DNA of 64,000 nucleotides, taken from the NCBI GenBank assembly GCA_963281155.1, contig CAUJLY010000003.1, forward strand, positions 4,030,001-4,094,000, in the 5' to 3' direction. Below are positions 13,801-25,383 of this stretch, piece after piece. The notes below the pieces were generated by a model, which did no database searches, was not told the DNA's origin, and saw nothing but the letters and a program-made list of their open reading frames with translations. This DNA is from Rhabditophanes sp. KR3021. Taxonomy: Eukaryota; Nematoda; Chromadorea; Rhabditida; Alloionematidae. Position numbers and translations under genes: made by a program. The stretch's first letter is position 1. Each line of letters starts with the position of its first letter.

Positions 13801-15907
13801 GTTCATGCTTTGATGAAGCAAGTGGCTGGCAACAACGATCAAGGACATCCGTTGGCAACTAATCTTAGAGCCGGAACCTGGCTACCTCATTACATTTACA
13901 AGAGACTCCAGAGAGGAGGTGATTTGGATAAACTTGGACAATCATTCCAAGAAGTTCTTGAGGTACTTGACAAAGTGCCATCAAATGTCCGTCCTGCGTA
14001 TTTCGAAAGAGTTTTTTCAGTTTTGTACAAACTTACAATTGCTGCCTTTTTCAAAAAGTTAAGAGCCAATGAATTATTACCCAAGTGCAATCTTGTATCA
14101 AATTTGCTCCTTTCCTCCATTTCATTTGTCTCTTATGTTAAAAGTGCCGAATTGTCTCCAGTAAGTAAGAAATTAAATCAAAAACCAGAACAGTTGGTTT
14201 CTCTAGCAGCAGGTATGTTCTGAACATTTATTCTATTTTATCATATTTAAGGTTTTGAACACTTTACTACTGGAATTTTCCGCAACTGGGGGCGTGATAC
14301 TTTTATCGCACTGCCAGGAATTTTGTTGTTAACAGGTAAGCAAAACGTTTATTTAAAATGTCTTCTTGTTAAAAAGATCCATTTACATTAATGCTAACAT
14401 TTTTGATTTAGGAAGATTTGTTGAAGCAAGAAATATAATTTTAAGTTTCAGTGGAACCCTTCGGCATGGTTTGATTCCAAATTTACTCGCAGCTGGACGT
14501 GGATCACGTTACAATTGCAGAGATGCTGTTTGGTTTTGGTTGGCTGCAATCATAAAATACATTGAATTAGCCCCATCTGGTGCTGAAATATTAGAGAGAC
14601 CAGTTCTCCGAGTCTATGCTACTGATGATGCTGAATTTGATGAAAATGGGAAAGAACAACCATTGAAGGAAGTTATTTATGAGGCTATACTAAAGCATTT
14701 CAACGGAATTCAATTTACAGAAAGAAATGCGGGAACCAAAATTGATGAGCATATGAAATTCCCCGAAGGTTTCAATATAAATGTCTTCTGTCATCCTGGA
14801 TCAGGTTTTATTTGTGGTGGAAATAAGGACAATTGTGGTACATGGTGTGATAAACTAGGATCAAGTTCAGTGTAGGTCAATTTTTTAACTACAAAATTAT
14901 ATTTACATTTAAATTGTCATTTAGTCCACACGCATACAACAAGGGAGTCCCTTCCACTCCAAGAGACGGAGCCGCAGTTGAGATTCAGGTAATATAATGC
15001 CTTGTTTAGAAAAATGATGATTTATTAATTGCAGGGCTTAGCAGTGTATGTACTTGAGGCTTTAGATAAACTACACGCCAAAGGACTTTATCCATACAAT
15101 CGCGTTAAGTGCGCTAAGACAGAATCTGATTGGTCTTTTAAAGATTGGGCCACTAAGATCAGATCCAACTTTACTAGATTCTTTTACGTTGGCGAAAGTG
15201 ACACAGATGAAATGGTTCATAGGAGATGTATCATTAAAGACAGCTTTGGTTCGAGTGGAAGATTCACAGATTTCCAACTTAGACCTAACTTTGTAATTGC
15301 TCTAGCCATCTGCCCTGATTTAATTGAAACTGAGAAAGCTTGGAAGGCACTGAAAATGGCTGAGAAAGTTCTTATGGATAAAATGGGAATTAAAACATTG
15401 GATCCGGTAAGTCTGACTGATTCGTCATCATTGTTTACATTTATTTTTGAATGTCTTATGTCTCTTACAATTCTTTTCCAAAAATATTATGTTTCTTTCC
15501 TTTTTCAGAGTGATTGGGCATACAATGGTTTCTATGACAACATGGAAACAGACAACAAAATAAATTCATGCGGAGCCAATTATCACAACGGGCCTGCTTG
15601 GATCTGGGTAGCTTGTAAGTATTTGCATGCTAAAATTGAAATTGCCCACAGAAGAAAATTAGAGGGATTTGAAAAAGATTGGCAAGATACAGTTAAAGAA
15701 GTCGCCAAACAATTGTCTGTTTATGATGAATATATTGAAAATAGTCTTTGGACCTCTCTGCCAGAATTGACTAATGAAAATGGAGCTCATTGTAATCCAT
15801 CTTGTGAGGCCCAAGCTTGGTCGGTCGGCTGTTTGATAGAATTTTTGCATAGATTCAACCAATTATTGAAACTTGATGACCAGACTCCACAAAATATAAA
15901 CAAATAG
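7887..15907 (+). CDS. agl: Glycogen debranching enzyme (amylo-alpha-1,6-glucosidase / 4-alpha-glucanotransferase)
   Basis: Bifunctional cytosolic enzyme that moves maltooligosyl units and cleaves the alpha-1,6 branch of glycogen. Exons are 7887-7977, 8026-8559, 9599-9742, 9878-10523, 10886-10988, 12621-12924, 12971-14212, 14252-14335, 14412-14871, 14925-14988, 15035-15406 and 15509-15907. They sum to 4443 nt, 1480 residues, as expected. The N-terminal GH13-type half shows [17 protein letters not shown] with the nucleophile aspartate, and [14 protein letters not shown] with the acid/base glutamate. The C-terminal glucosidase half shows [26 protein letters not shown] and YHNGPAWIW. The residue after RIDN is alanine (AHSTP), where I recall cysteine being usual. 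Introns 2 (8560-9598) and 5 (10989-12620) are over 1 kb and contain decayed antisense genes; most of the other introns are roughly 40-140 nt. Poly(A) signals follow at about 15935-15962. Confidence 0.95.
8650..9290 (-). pseudogene. Decayed antisense gene with GIY-YIG-like motif and CxxC finger, in debranching enzyme intron 2
   Basis: Read on the minus strand, a cysteine-rich segment comes first ([13 protein letters not shown], then [10 protein letters not shown]). It is followed by [17 protein letters not shown], which resembles the N-terminal part of a GIY-YIG nuclease domain (two-tyrosine strand, glycine, then R and EHL). Next come [27 protein letters not shown] and a C-terminal [20 protein letters not shown]. 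At least two frame breaks and one stop interrupt it, so it is a relic. The finger-then-ILYCGASVN order in the dual oxidase intron copy (46620-47300) is similar and suggests the same family. The nuclease assignment is tentative. Confidence 0.5.
11080..12560 (-). pseudogene. Decayed antisense gene in debranching enzyme intron 5
   Basis: On the minus strand, broken frames cover most of the 1.6 kb intron. The upstream part reads [17 protein letters not shown] and, across a small intron, [19 protein letters not shown]; this open part runs to a stop at 12019. Further downstream, between many stops, are [20 protein letters not shown] and a cysteine-rich tail CRCCLCKQN. The NP-containing segments recall [17 protein letters not shown] in the intron 2 copy. 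I do not recognise a known family. It is clearly foreign to the host gene in strand and frame. Confidence 0.4.
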
Positions 15908-16378
15908 ATATGACGGTCTTTGAATTTCATTTTAAATAAATAAAATATAAAGTTGAAATAAATCATATGCATGTTGAGATAAATAAATAAATTTTAATTT
16001 GTTATATTCCTTTTAAAATTAAATGGCCATGTGATTGTAATGTGTCTTCATAAACTATTGTTTGGCAAGTAGCAATTGTACATACTTCGTTTAAATGAAA
16101 GTGTAATTTTTGATAATACTTATCCATTTGTTATAAAAAGATGACAGACCATAACTTTGTATAAAGTGGTGACAAATGAATCAAAGTTATTATTATATGT
16201 TTATGAAAGCTAAAAAGAGCATTAACAAAAGTAACGACACAATATATATCGAGATTAAAAATAGAACTAGTCAAAAAATGAAAACGCCTATGCATTTTTT
16301 AAACCATATTTCTTTAAAGAATATAAATACTCGGAAGTATCTTTCATTTAATCAGTTGAAAATTATAGTTGAGCAACA
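15908..16378. other. Intergenic, debranching enzyme to metallopeptidase
   Basis: Contains the debranching enzyme 3' UTR with several AATAAA motifs near 15935-15962. The rest is AT-rich, with no supported gene. Confidence 0.6.
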
Positions 16379-19300
16379 ATGATGCCTAGTACATGGAATT
16401 TTGTCCTTCACGTTGTCCTTTTGATAAACTATATCGAAATGGAATTGTTTCCTATTACCAAACAATTCGATCTAAACATACGTAATTTTACTGTCAGAAT
16501 TCCACAAATGCAGACTAAAAATGGTTATTTTAAGTTTGACAAGATATTTATTGAAGCTGATTTAGTTGAGAGCATTGATTCCTCCCCACCAACCGATTCA
16601 GAAAATGTCATTGTGTATGAGGCACTATCCACTTCGATCAACTCCTCGATTTCTCCTTGTGATGATTTTTATCATTTCGTATGCGATGGCTGGGCTCAAA
16701 ATCATAAAATTCCTGCATACGACAATATGTATGACCGTTTTGCCAACATTCAAACAAACATAAATAAAAAGTTAAAGGAAATATTAGAATCAGGAATAAC
16801 GTCAGAAGACTCAAAGCTTAGGAAAATGGGAATTTTCTTTGAAAAATGTCTAAATATTGATGAAAAGGAACGGATAAAAACTGGCTTTTTGTTCTCACAA
16901 TTAAACAAATTCAAACCGCTGACTTTAGAAAATTTTACTGAATTCTTAATAAGTTATTATCCAAACGGAGCATTCTTTGTTAGCCAGCCCCTCCCGGACA
17001 TCAAAAACAGTTCGGGCATGTTTATTCTGAACCATTAATATAAATATATTTATTTTAGTCAATAGGTTGTATATTCAAACCCCAAATACTGGAATAAACT
17101 ATAATTATTTATTATTGCCAGAGTTTAATAAAACCAAGCAAGCATTTCGAAGATATTTGACTCAAGTCCTGGAATTATGTGTTGAAGATGACATCAATCA
17201 CATTATTTATGTCAATGGAACAAATGAAATTAACCGTCGAGTTAACAATTACATGTATTATCAGGAGCAATTGGCTAAAATTTCGAATGCTTCATATTAC
17301 GACAGTAAGCCAGATGATCAAGGACAAAGCTATGAGTTAATTCATATTTCAAAGTTACAAGCATTAGTTCCTTCTTTAAACTGGACTAAATATTATAAAT
17401 CTGTTTTCGGGGAAGACATTCAGGATCAAATTAATTTTGATGAGCTTCTTGTCTACATAGTCGATAAAAAGTCTGTTGTTGACTTGGATCGGATGCTGCA
17501 ATCATTTACTCCTCAGCAATATAGTGATGTCGTGGAATGGCTCATACTCTTTGACTCTTATGCAACTCTTGACAGTCGTTTCAAATTAATTGATACTGAG
17601 TTTAATGTAATTTATTCAGGAGTTAAAAAACAAAGACCGAATGAAATCATTTGCGTTGAACAAACTTCGGAAATATTTTCTGATTTAGTCGAGGTCCAAT
17701 ATATTACTTTATATTTTGATCAAACTAAACGTGAGAAGGTTTCCGATGTTGTGAAAACTATCATAGTCGCCTATGAAAAAATGCTTCAAGAAAATGATTG
17801 GATGGACCCAAACACTAAAATTGGGGCATTGGAAAAGGTATGTGTGGTTGATTATTTATTTTGTGTTATTTTAAATCTAATAATTTTGTCTAATTCAAGT
17901 TAAAGAATATGATTATTCATGTGGGTATGTTTGGTAAATGAATTCCAAACAATAGAGTGTATTTTTATAGGATATAGTGATAACATTTTCAATAAAACAA
18001 AACTGGATATGGATTATCTTCCTCTGAGCCTGTCAGAATCCGATTCATGGCCTGTTATATTACAAAAGACAGGTTTATGGAAAACAGACAGATTATTGAG
18101 AAAAATGGTTGCCCCAAGAAATTATGTCAACAAGAATATGCCAAGTTTCATAAGGTATGTCTTTTGATTTTTACTCCACAAAACAAAATATAAAAAACTT
18201 AAATTAAGTTGATACTTTCATATTTACAAACAAGTAGTAGATCCAGACGTCGTAGGTTTTTTACTATTACTTATAAGTGTATCTTTATTGTTACATGTAT
18301 TGGTGAATTTTTAGGTTTTTACATGAACATATTAGCATTCGCACTCGTTTATTTTTGTTAAAAAATGGTGCGAATCCTGCTAAACTTTAACAAATCAACC
18401 ACACATACAGCCTTGCGACATCATTTTGTTTGGAGAAAAACTTTTATTGTGTTTAGTTGATGTGTAGTGAGCTATATGTATACTAATTTAATATATCTCT
18501 GTTGCATGGAGTAAAATTGGAGTACAGCTATAATTTAGAAGAGAGATATACATGAACAATAATACAACTATCACACAAATATAATAAATGTTAAAAAGTA
18601 CCACAGACATGTTTTGGCTTCCATTGTTCCATATTAAAAAATGTAAATGCGTTTAAAAGTGTTAATTTAAATATGCTTGGAAGTGTTAATTTAAATATGT
18701 TTCAAGGAGTTAATTTAAATATGCTTAGAAGAATTAAATAATGTGCTATATTTTAGTAATGCCTACTATATGGCTTCTGAAAACACAATTGGAATTTTGG
18801 CTGGAAGTATGAATGATGGTTTTTATGAATCTGATCATTCGGCTGCTTTAAATTATGGTGGATTGGGTTCTATAATAGGTATTGAATTGAATTTGTACAA
18901 ACTCTAATATGTTTCAATTATAGGGCATGAAATTACCCATAGTTTTGATGATAGTGGTAGGTGTACTCAAAACAACCAACTATATCGACCGACTTTTTAT
19001 GAGATGAGCCGTGCATTTACTTTTAGTTAAAAAACCATATTCTAAATAATGCGTTAAGACATTATTTTTTTGGATATGTGTTATAAACAATATACTCAAA
19101 ATCATCTCTCAAAACATTGTATTTAGCCGTTATAAAGATTATTATTTTTTCAGGAAGCCAGTATGATTACAAAGGAAACATTAACAACTGGTGGGACCAT
19201 TCAACGAAGGCATTATTTCTTCAGAAAAAAGCTTGTTTTGTTGAATTATATGGGAAGACTATGATTGAAGAGCTCGGCGAATATGTAAGTAAACAGATAA

Positions 19301-19678
19301 TATTATCAATCAACGACATTTTTATCTTATTTTTAGTTAGACGGGTATAGAACAATAAGTGAAAATATAGCTGATGCAAGTGGATTGAAAGTATCATTTC
19401 TTGCAATGCACGAAGCTAGTAAACTCGAGACTAAGAGTAGGAAAGTTAAAGGATTAGAGCAATACAACTCGGAGCAACTATTTTTTATCAACTTTGCTTT
19501 TAATTTTTGTTCAGTAGAAACTATAGACTCACTTAAGTATCAATTAAGAGAAGAATCTCATACAATTCCAAGGTACAGGATCAATGTATTGCTGGCCAAT
19601 TCTTTAGAGTTTCGCAATGCTTTTCAATGCAAAAATGGTGATCGTATGGTTAATGAAAAAATGTGCCGTATCTTTTAA
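16379..19678 (+). CDS. Neprilysin-like M13 zinc metallopeptidase
   Basis: Extracellular zinc endopeptidase of the neprilysin/ECE family that cleaves small peptides. Exons are 16379-17019, 17066-17837, 17900-17924, 17971-18154, 18757-18878, 18924-18956, 19154-19284 and 19337-19678, summing to 2250 nt (749 residues, family length). Zinc site HEITH falls near residues 583-587 and the third ligand glutamate of SENIADASGL near 645, spacing typical of the family. NAYYMASENTIG supplies the substrate-binding NAYY motif, and the protein ends CRIF where the family usually ends CRVW. The N-terminus (WNFVLHVVLLINYI) looks like a signal peptide or short signal anchor. Exons 3 (25 nt) and 6 (33 nt) are micro-exons, and exon 6 carries the active site. 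For exon 2 I chose the acceptor ending CAATAG at 17065, because the TTTTAG seven bases earlier breaks the frame. Nematodes have many M13 paralogues, so no symbol is given. Confidence 0.9.
18661..18733. repeat. Tandem repeat, about 24 bp, in metallopeptidase intron 4
   Basis: Three imperfect copies of a unit beginning GTTAATTTAAATATG lie close to the 3' end of the 602 nt intron. Confidence 0.75.
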
Positions 19679-20343
19679 TTTAGTAGCAATTTTCAATGAA
19701 GCAACAGTTGTCCTAAATATTTAACTAAAAACATATTTTTAAAAACACATTTAAAAAAACAATATTAACATAAATAAAGTATCATATTTTAACTATTCTT
19801 AGTAAACAGATTTAATTTGATTAGTTTATTCAAATGTTTTATAAAAGTTTATTGGTTCAAAGTATAATTTAAGAAAGTTATAAAATTTATTAGATAGCTT
19901 TCATATATTATGTTGTATAAATTTGTCTTTTACTGTATGGATAATCAAAACAATTATAAGCTTTTTCAGAATGAGTTTTCCCGTAAGACAACAAAAAATT
20001 AAGATGATGATTTAGCAAAGGTTCAATTTAGCATGGAAGGACATGTGAATCATAAAGGGTAGTACGTTTAGTATTAGTTAAAGTAAGATACTTATTTGTA
20101 CTAAAATAAGATGCTTTATTTACGCTAAGATTGGTTTTAAAAATATGTTTTTGGGTAATACATATTAACAAACGGGTAAGTAAAGGTCAAAAATTTCGTA
20201 GATATATTCAAATTTATTCAAATGTTTATAAAACGATGTTGCTTTTTAAAAGTTACAAAAATTTTTATATATTAAAAAAAATTTTTTGAGTGGAGACTTT
20301 TGATTGTCGGCTGTCGGCTGTCGGCCGCGTCCTGAGGTGCTTT
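19679..20343. other. Convergent intergenic region
   Basis: Lies between the 3' ends of the metallopeptidase and troponin C. It contains AATAAA for the plus-strand gene near 19771. A short GC-rich run of GTCGGCT repeats at about 20307-20325 probably belongs to the troponin C 3' UTR. No gene is supported. Confidence 0.55.
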
Positions 20344-21088
20344 TTACTCTCCGGCCATCAATTCCCAGAATTCCTCGAACTCGATCTTACCTGAAATGAT
20401 TATAATGATTAAATACGTAAACAAAAGTTATTTAGCGCAAACATGATTTTTTGCACTAAATAACCCTTTAGGGCATAAAAATGAGGTAAACGTGCCACTT
20501 CCATCCTCGTCAATTTCCGTTACTGCTTCCTCGAGCTGTTGATCACTCAAATCCGTTGCTATCTCCTTCAAAAGAGCCTTCAAAGTTGGTCTAGAGATAT
20601 AACCATTTCCTTCCTTGTCAAAGAGTCGGAATGCTTCTCTCAATTCTTTCTCCAAGGTATCCTTATCAACAGTGTTAGCAACGGTATAGACTAAGGCACA
20701 AAACTCGTCAAATTCTAATTTACCTGAAAATGAGCCTCAGGTTAATGAAATGTTTGGGAAATTAACCGGTTAAAATTGCTTTAACATGTCTAAACGTACC
20801 AGAACCATCGGCATCAAACTGTCTTACCAACTTTCTGAGTTGCTTTTCGTCGAAATCTTGTTCCATTGCCATCATAATTTGACCTAAAAAATATTTATAC
20901 TACATTTGACTTAACTTACCCATTTGTGTTGCCATGATGTAACCTTGCTTACCACGATCGAAGGCATCGAAGAACTTTTGGAATTCCTCAATTTGGGCTC
21001 CATCAATTTCAGAAAGAATCTCTTCAATATCTTCAGCCTAATTTAAATAAAAGTTAAGACAAAATATTATCAACCAACAACCTACCAT
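20344..21088 (-). CDS. pat-10: Troponin C, body-wall-muscle type
   Basis: Calcium-binding subunit of the muscle thin-filament switch. Exons in transcript order are 21086-21088 (the ATG alone), 20920-21037, 20800-20883, 20496-20723 and 20344-20390, summing to 480 nt (159 residues). Four EF-hands are visible: loop I (FDRGKQGYIM) lacks calcium ligands, while loop II (DADGSGKLEFDE), loop III (DKEGNGYISRPT) and loop IV (DEDGSGKIEFEE) look functional. The C-terminus is FWELMAGE. The last intron begins with GC, not GT: G|GCACGTTTA. The preceding intron begins G|GTACGTTTA, identical apart from that base, and both interrupt the equivalent glycine codon of an EF-hand loop. Reading through the GC donor instead adds an unrelated 20-residue tail. 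The symbol rests on resemblance to remembered C. elegans PAT-10. Confidence 0.95.
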
Positions 21089-22141
21089 TGCTCAGGAAAA
21101 CTTTGATGATTGAATTGTGGAAAGAGCTGTTAATATGCCAATGCTTTGCGGATACACTTGATCTAAGACACACAATTTAGCTACACCGCCTCCTGCATAA
21201 AGTCTAGCTATGTCAAATTCGAGTGTGATATGTTGTTATTTTTGCCCAATTCACCACACAAATTATTATCTTTCTCTGCCGATCCCGTATATTCCTTCTC
21301 TTTTCGACGCCTACATCAACATATTTTGATGATAAAGCGTATCGCTTAAGCTAAATCCTAGGCACATTACTTGCTATTAATAAAAGCAATAAAAGAGGGG
21401 GTAGTGTATATACAAATTACGATTTACGATCAAATCCACATTGTAATACTTCTGCCATTCTTAAATCTAATCAAAGACTTACTTTAAACAATACACATAG
21501 TGAGGTGTATTATCAGCAATTACTTTTTGACAAATAAAAACCACCATTCTTGGTAAATTGGTAAAACATTGATAAACATTTTTGATAAATAGTATTATCA
21601 GCAACTTTTTAATATATCCAATAAATAAAATGTTACTGCTGAATATCAATACTAGCTTTTAAAAAAGTTTAAGGTATAATTCTAATGCATATTTAAAGTA
21701 GCTCTTCAGCCAAGAGTCTTTTTCAAAAGATATATAATTTTTGAAATTTAATAAAACATAACTTTCAGTAAAGATTTATTTTCAAAAGACATAAATGGCA
21801 ATACATAACAAATATATAATAAGAGTAAAGATGAAAGATACAACCTATCGCATTAATATGAAATTGTTTTTGATATTATGAATAAAAATATATTAGAAAA
21901 CAAGTTTGCATAAGTCTGTAAAAATTTGAATAAATTCCGTAATTTCTGTATTTCCGTAAATGTTTGTGTAAAGGTCTACGTATTAATAATAAGTTTAAAT
22001 ACAATTGAAAGGCCTTTTGCCCGTTCCTAACATGTAGTAATAATCACGTGGTGATATCTTTCCAGTATTAGTGATGCGGTTAATGAAGGTTTAAAGAAAT
22101 ATAAATTAAATTATAGTAGTTCAAAGAATTTTGATTGTCTT
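21089..22141. other. Intergenic, upstream of troponin C
   Basis: Should contain the troponin C promoter at its left end and the zinc-finger gene 3' UTR at its right end. No further gene or RNA is recognised. Confidence 0.55.
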
Positions 22142-25100
22142 TTAACTCGACGTCATATAGCCCATTCTTAAGCTGGAGCAAAATTGCTTGATTCCATTTG
22201 ACTCAAGATCGTGGGTTGCTTCGGCATGTTTAACCAGCAAGCGTGGCTCATTGCTCATAAAGTCACAGCTAATACATTTATATGGTCCCTGAATCTTTGG
22301 TACAATTCCATTACGGCAATTGTCTATATGTTTTTTGTATTTTTGTTGGCGAGTGTTAAGATTGTCGAAATCAATGGTTACTTTGTCACTTTCTTCATGA
22401 TCAAATTTGTAGTGATTATCAAGGGTTTTTAAGCTATCAGAAGAATATGTGCACGCAACACACTGATACATCAAATACTGATCTCTGTGAGCTTCTAAAT
22501 GATCTGGGAACTCTTCACTCAAGTTAGTTGAAAATCGGCAATCACTGCAAGTGGCTAAATTTTTAAGAAGTTTTGGGAGTTTGTTAACTTTTTCACCAAC
22601 CGCTAATTCACTTTGCTTTCTCTTAAGAGCTGTTGACAATCGGATTTGATGCTTTCGAGCATGATCACTAATATGAGATTCGAAATATTCAGAATTGGTT
22701 GATTTGAAAGTACAAGGAGAGTATGGGCAAGCAAGAAGAATTGGCGCGGGACTAGTTGACGATTCCTTTTTGGGGTTTGGGTTCCTTTTGGCAGCTGCTG
22801 TTCTGTCAATTTCTGCATCCGTCATGGTATCATGGCACTTTAAATGATCCATAAAATTGCTACAATTGGTAACAGCATAAGAACACAAGGGGCAAGTATA
22901 TTGGCCAGAATTTGTGTGGTGAGACTCATGAATATGAATGACTGCCTCATATTTGGTTCCAAAGGGACATTTTTTGCACTCAAAATACTCTCCGCGTTTG
23001 TTGTTAATTCTATCTGTGTACATGTGAGTTAGATCCCGCTTTGGTCTTTCCTTGGCAACTGGCTTGGCCTTTGGATTTCCAGTTAGACGAATATATCCAA
23101 ATATCAGGAGATGGTCATCCAACCATTCATTTAGACCATTCGTTTCCTCGGCAGATATTTCACGACATTCACTACTCTTATTTGATTGAGACGATTCACC
23201 ATCTTCAGCTACCTTTCTTTTCTTGCCTCTTGTTGCTGGTTCCTTTTCCTTAGACTTTTCCTTTTCTTTTTCCTTTTCTTTTTCCTTCTCTTTGTCTTCT
23301 CTAGAATAAAACTTTGGCGGCCAAGGGCAATTTGGGCCGTGTAAATCCGCGTGTTTTCTCATGAACCCAGCAGACCCGCAGAAATATGAACAGAGAGGGC
23401 ATTTAAATCCAAAATCTTTTTTGTGCCCAGTAGAGTGAGTTTCTATTCTTGAGTAAGAGTTATTGGTGAAAGGGCAGTGACTACATTTGTAAGTCTTTTC
23501 TTCAGTACCTCTAGTTGTTATGCGAGTATCAATCACTGTAAAGTAAGATTCGTTTGAGTCAAATCCAGTGGCACAACTGTCTTCATGTGGAATTTGTTCT
23601 TTACAATCTAAAGAATTGCTATCATCACGGAGACATTCCTTTTTAGAGTTTTGCGGAGGCTCATATGATACAGAACGTTTTTTTGACATTGCTGGTTTCC
23701 TAGTACCATTTCCAGTTCTGTGCTCTTTACCATGAGCAGTTAAGTCAGCCTGTTTGATACCCACAAAATCACAATCTTTGCACTCAAATGTCTTCTTTCC
23801 ACGAGTCTTTTTTTGCTTCTTGGAAGCTGAGCTAGCCTCAGCCATATTACTTACGCGAGCACTTTTTCTTTTACCGATGAGTGTAGGTGGGGAATCACTA
23901 GTGGAAGTACCTTGTTTTGAGTTTTCCTCACCATCGATAAAGTCCAGTTCTTCATGACATGTTAAGTCTATTGAAACGAATGTTTTGGCACCATTCACAA
24001 CATTATCTATTTCTGCTTTACTGTCTGGTATTTCTTCTTCACATAGAAGCTCTAAAGCAGACTGTTGCAGTTCAACTTTTCCCAATAGTTGCATTTCAAC
24101 TTTAGGCAATATTTGGTTCTCGGTTGGTTTGCTAATAATGGTTTCAGCTGTCTCGCTAATAATGGTTTCAGCTGTCTCGCTAATAATGGTTTCAGCTGTC
24201 TCGCTAACAATGGTTTCAGTTGTCTCGGTAATGATATTTTCAGAAGGGCAAAATTCTTTGTCACGCTGGAGAATTGGAAATGAAGCGAAAGATAGGGATT
24301 CCTCGACAATTTGAGACGAAGAAAAGCATTCTTCAATCTTTTTATCATTAATAATATCGAAATGCTCTATTGTTGGCAAATCACTAGACTCTTCAATAAG
24401 AAAGTCCAATTCATCGGGACTTTGTGTGGTTTCATTTGTCAAACTAGTATCATCATTTGTTTCCATTATCACATCTGTAGACGGCTTCATTTCGGATGAT
24501 GGCTTGTTAGTTGAAAAATCGGACTTGTGCGTATCGATTATTCGCTTAACATCCGTATCCCCAAATGTCAATGAGTTTACTTTGGGAGCTTGGCCATCAT
24601 GAGAACGTGTAATAGAAAGTCTGATTGGTGGTGAAATGACATCTGTATTTCTACTAACACTATTACAATCACCGGTATTAACTTGCAATATGTCGGCAGA
24701 TTTGCCACTACTCAGCTTTCTTAAATTTACAAGAGTATCCAATTTTTGCAACTCGGCCATATTTGCTGGAGAATTGCACCTACTGCTTTGAATCTTTTTA
24801 GTTAGTTCTCTGCAGTTTTTGATATTTGTGGAGTCATCATCTACTGGACTAGATGATTTGGAAAATGTTTTACCACGTGTTTGGTCCTTTGTCAATTTCT
24901 TTTGCTCCTTTTCCGATACAAAGTCTCTGTGCGATGAAGGCGGCTTACGAATTCTTTTGGTCGGTTCTGGACAATCAGAATTTATTTGAGCAATCCTTTC
25001 ACTAGTACCTTCCATAAGATCCAACGAACATTCGGATTCGGATCTCTTGTAAGCAGCCGTTGGGCAAAATACACCAGTACTTTCTTCACTTTCTCTGGAA

Positions 25101-25357
25101 CCACTGAAATCGACCACTTCAATTTTTAATGGAATATTGTTTTTGACTTTCCTACTGACTGAGACAGATCTACTTCGATCAATTGGATCTTGTGGTACTA
25201 GTCTTACTGGACTCTTTTTAGTCCCATTTACCATGTCTTTGTAATTGCATCTGGTCACATTGTTTCTCCTGGACCTTCTTAGAGCCATGCTTTCTTCGGA
25301 ATGCTGTTCACATTCTATAATTGTTTGAGGGTTGTTGTCCATTTGGCATGAAGACAT
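22142..25357 (-). CDS. C2H2 zinc-finger protein, 1071 residues, single coding exon
   Basis: Probable nuclear DNA-binding regulator. The N-terminal half is long, polar and low in complexity, with serine/threonine/glutamate-rich sequence. It holds four tandem copies of an eight-residue unit (ETIISETA) encoded by a 24 bp DNA repeat. About nine C2H2 fingers follow, near residues 524, 622, 649, 791, 820, 874, 932, 962 and 1027. Examples are FKCPLCSYFCGSAGF, FECKKCPFGTKYEAV and YTCPLCSYAVTNCSN. The spacing and the C(P)xCxY/F style recall REST-type proteins, but I cannot assign an orthologue. A lysine/glutamate run (KEKEKEKEKEK, around residue 690) separates fingers 3 and 4. A consensus 3' splice site (TTTGTTTCAG) lies 26 nt upstream of the ATG, consistent with trans-splicing or a 5' UTR intron. 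Confidence 0.85.
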   Translation of the reverse strand: MSSCQMDNNPQTIIECEQHSEESMALRRSRRNNVTRCNYKDMVNGTKKSPVRLVPQDPIDRSRSVSVSRKVKNNIPLKIEVVDFSGSRESEESTGVFCPTAAYKRSESECSLDLMEGTSERIAQINSDCPEPTKRIRKPPSSHRDFVSEKEQKKLTKDQTRGKTFSKSSSPVDDDSTNIKNCRELTKKIQSSRCNSPANMAELQKLDTLVNLRKLSSGKSADILQVNTGDCNSVSRNTDVISPPIRLSITRSHDGQAPKVNSLTFGDTDVKRIIDTHKSDFSTNKPSSEMKPSTDVIMETNDDTSLTNETTQSPDELDFLIEESSDLPTIEHFDIINDKKIEECFSSSQIVEESLSFASFPILQRDKEFCPSENIITETTETIVSETAETIISETAETIISETAETIISKPTENQILPKVEMQLLGKVELQQSALELLCEEEIPDSKAEIDNVVNGAKTFVSIDLTCHEELDFIDGEENSKQGTSTSDSPPTLIGKRKSARVSNMAEASSASKKQKKTRGKKTFECKDCDFVGIKQADLTAHGKEHRTGNGTRKPAMSKKRSVSYEPPQNSKKECLRDDSNSLDCKEQIPHEDSCATGFDSNESYFTVIDTRITTRGTEEKTYKCSHCPFTNNSYSRIETHSTGHKKDFGFKCPLCSYFCGSAGFMRKHADLHGPNCPWPPKFYSREDKEKEKEKEKEKEKSKEKEPATRGKKRKVAEDGESSQSNKSSECREISAEETNGLNEWLDDHLLIFGYIRLTGNPKAKPVAKERPKRDLTHMYTDRINNKRGEYFECKKCPFGTKYEAVIHIHESHHTNSGQYTCPLCSYAVTNCSNFMDHLKCHDTMTDAEIDRTAAAKRNPNPKKESSTSPAPILLACPYSPCTFKSTNSEYFESHISDHARKHQIRLSTALKRKQSELAVGEKVNKLPKLLKNLATCSDCRFSTNLSEEFPDHLEAHRDQYLMYQCVACTYSSDSLKTLDNHYKFDHEESDKVTIDFDNLNTRQQKYKKHIDNCRNGIVPKIQGPYKCISCDFMSNEPRLLVKHAEATHDLESNGIKQFCSSLRMGYMTSS
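24131..24226. repeat. In-frame 24 bp minisatellite in the zinc-finger gene
   Basis: Four tandem copies of a 24 bp unit (GCTAATAATGGTTTCAGCTG plus TCTC); the first three are identical and the fourth differs slightly. The unit length keeps the reading frame and yields repeats of ETAETIIS. Confidence 0.9.
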
Positions 25358-25383
25358 TTTCGTATTATTAAAAAATGGTCAAT

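Noticed and set aside
20428..20480. Troponin C ending with the tail TFTSFLCPKGLFSAK
   Set aside because: It results from reading through the GC donor; it destroys EF-hand IV, while the GC-AG splice restores the expected C-terminus and length.
24089..24283. Repetitive plus-strand frame with NNGFSCLA repeats inside the zinc-finger gene
   Set aside because: Antisense shadow of the 24 bp coding minisatellite.
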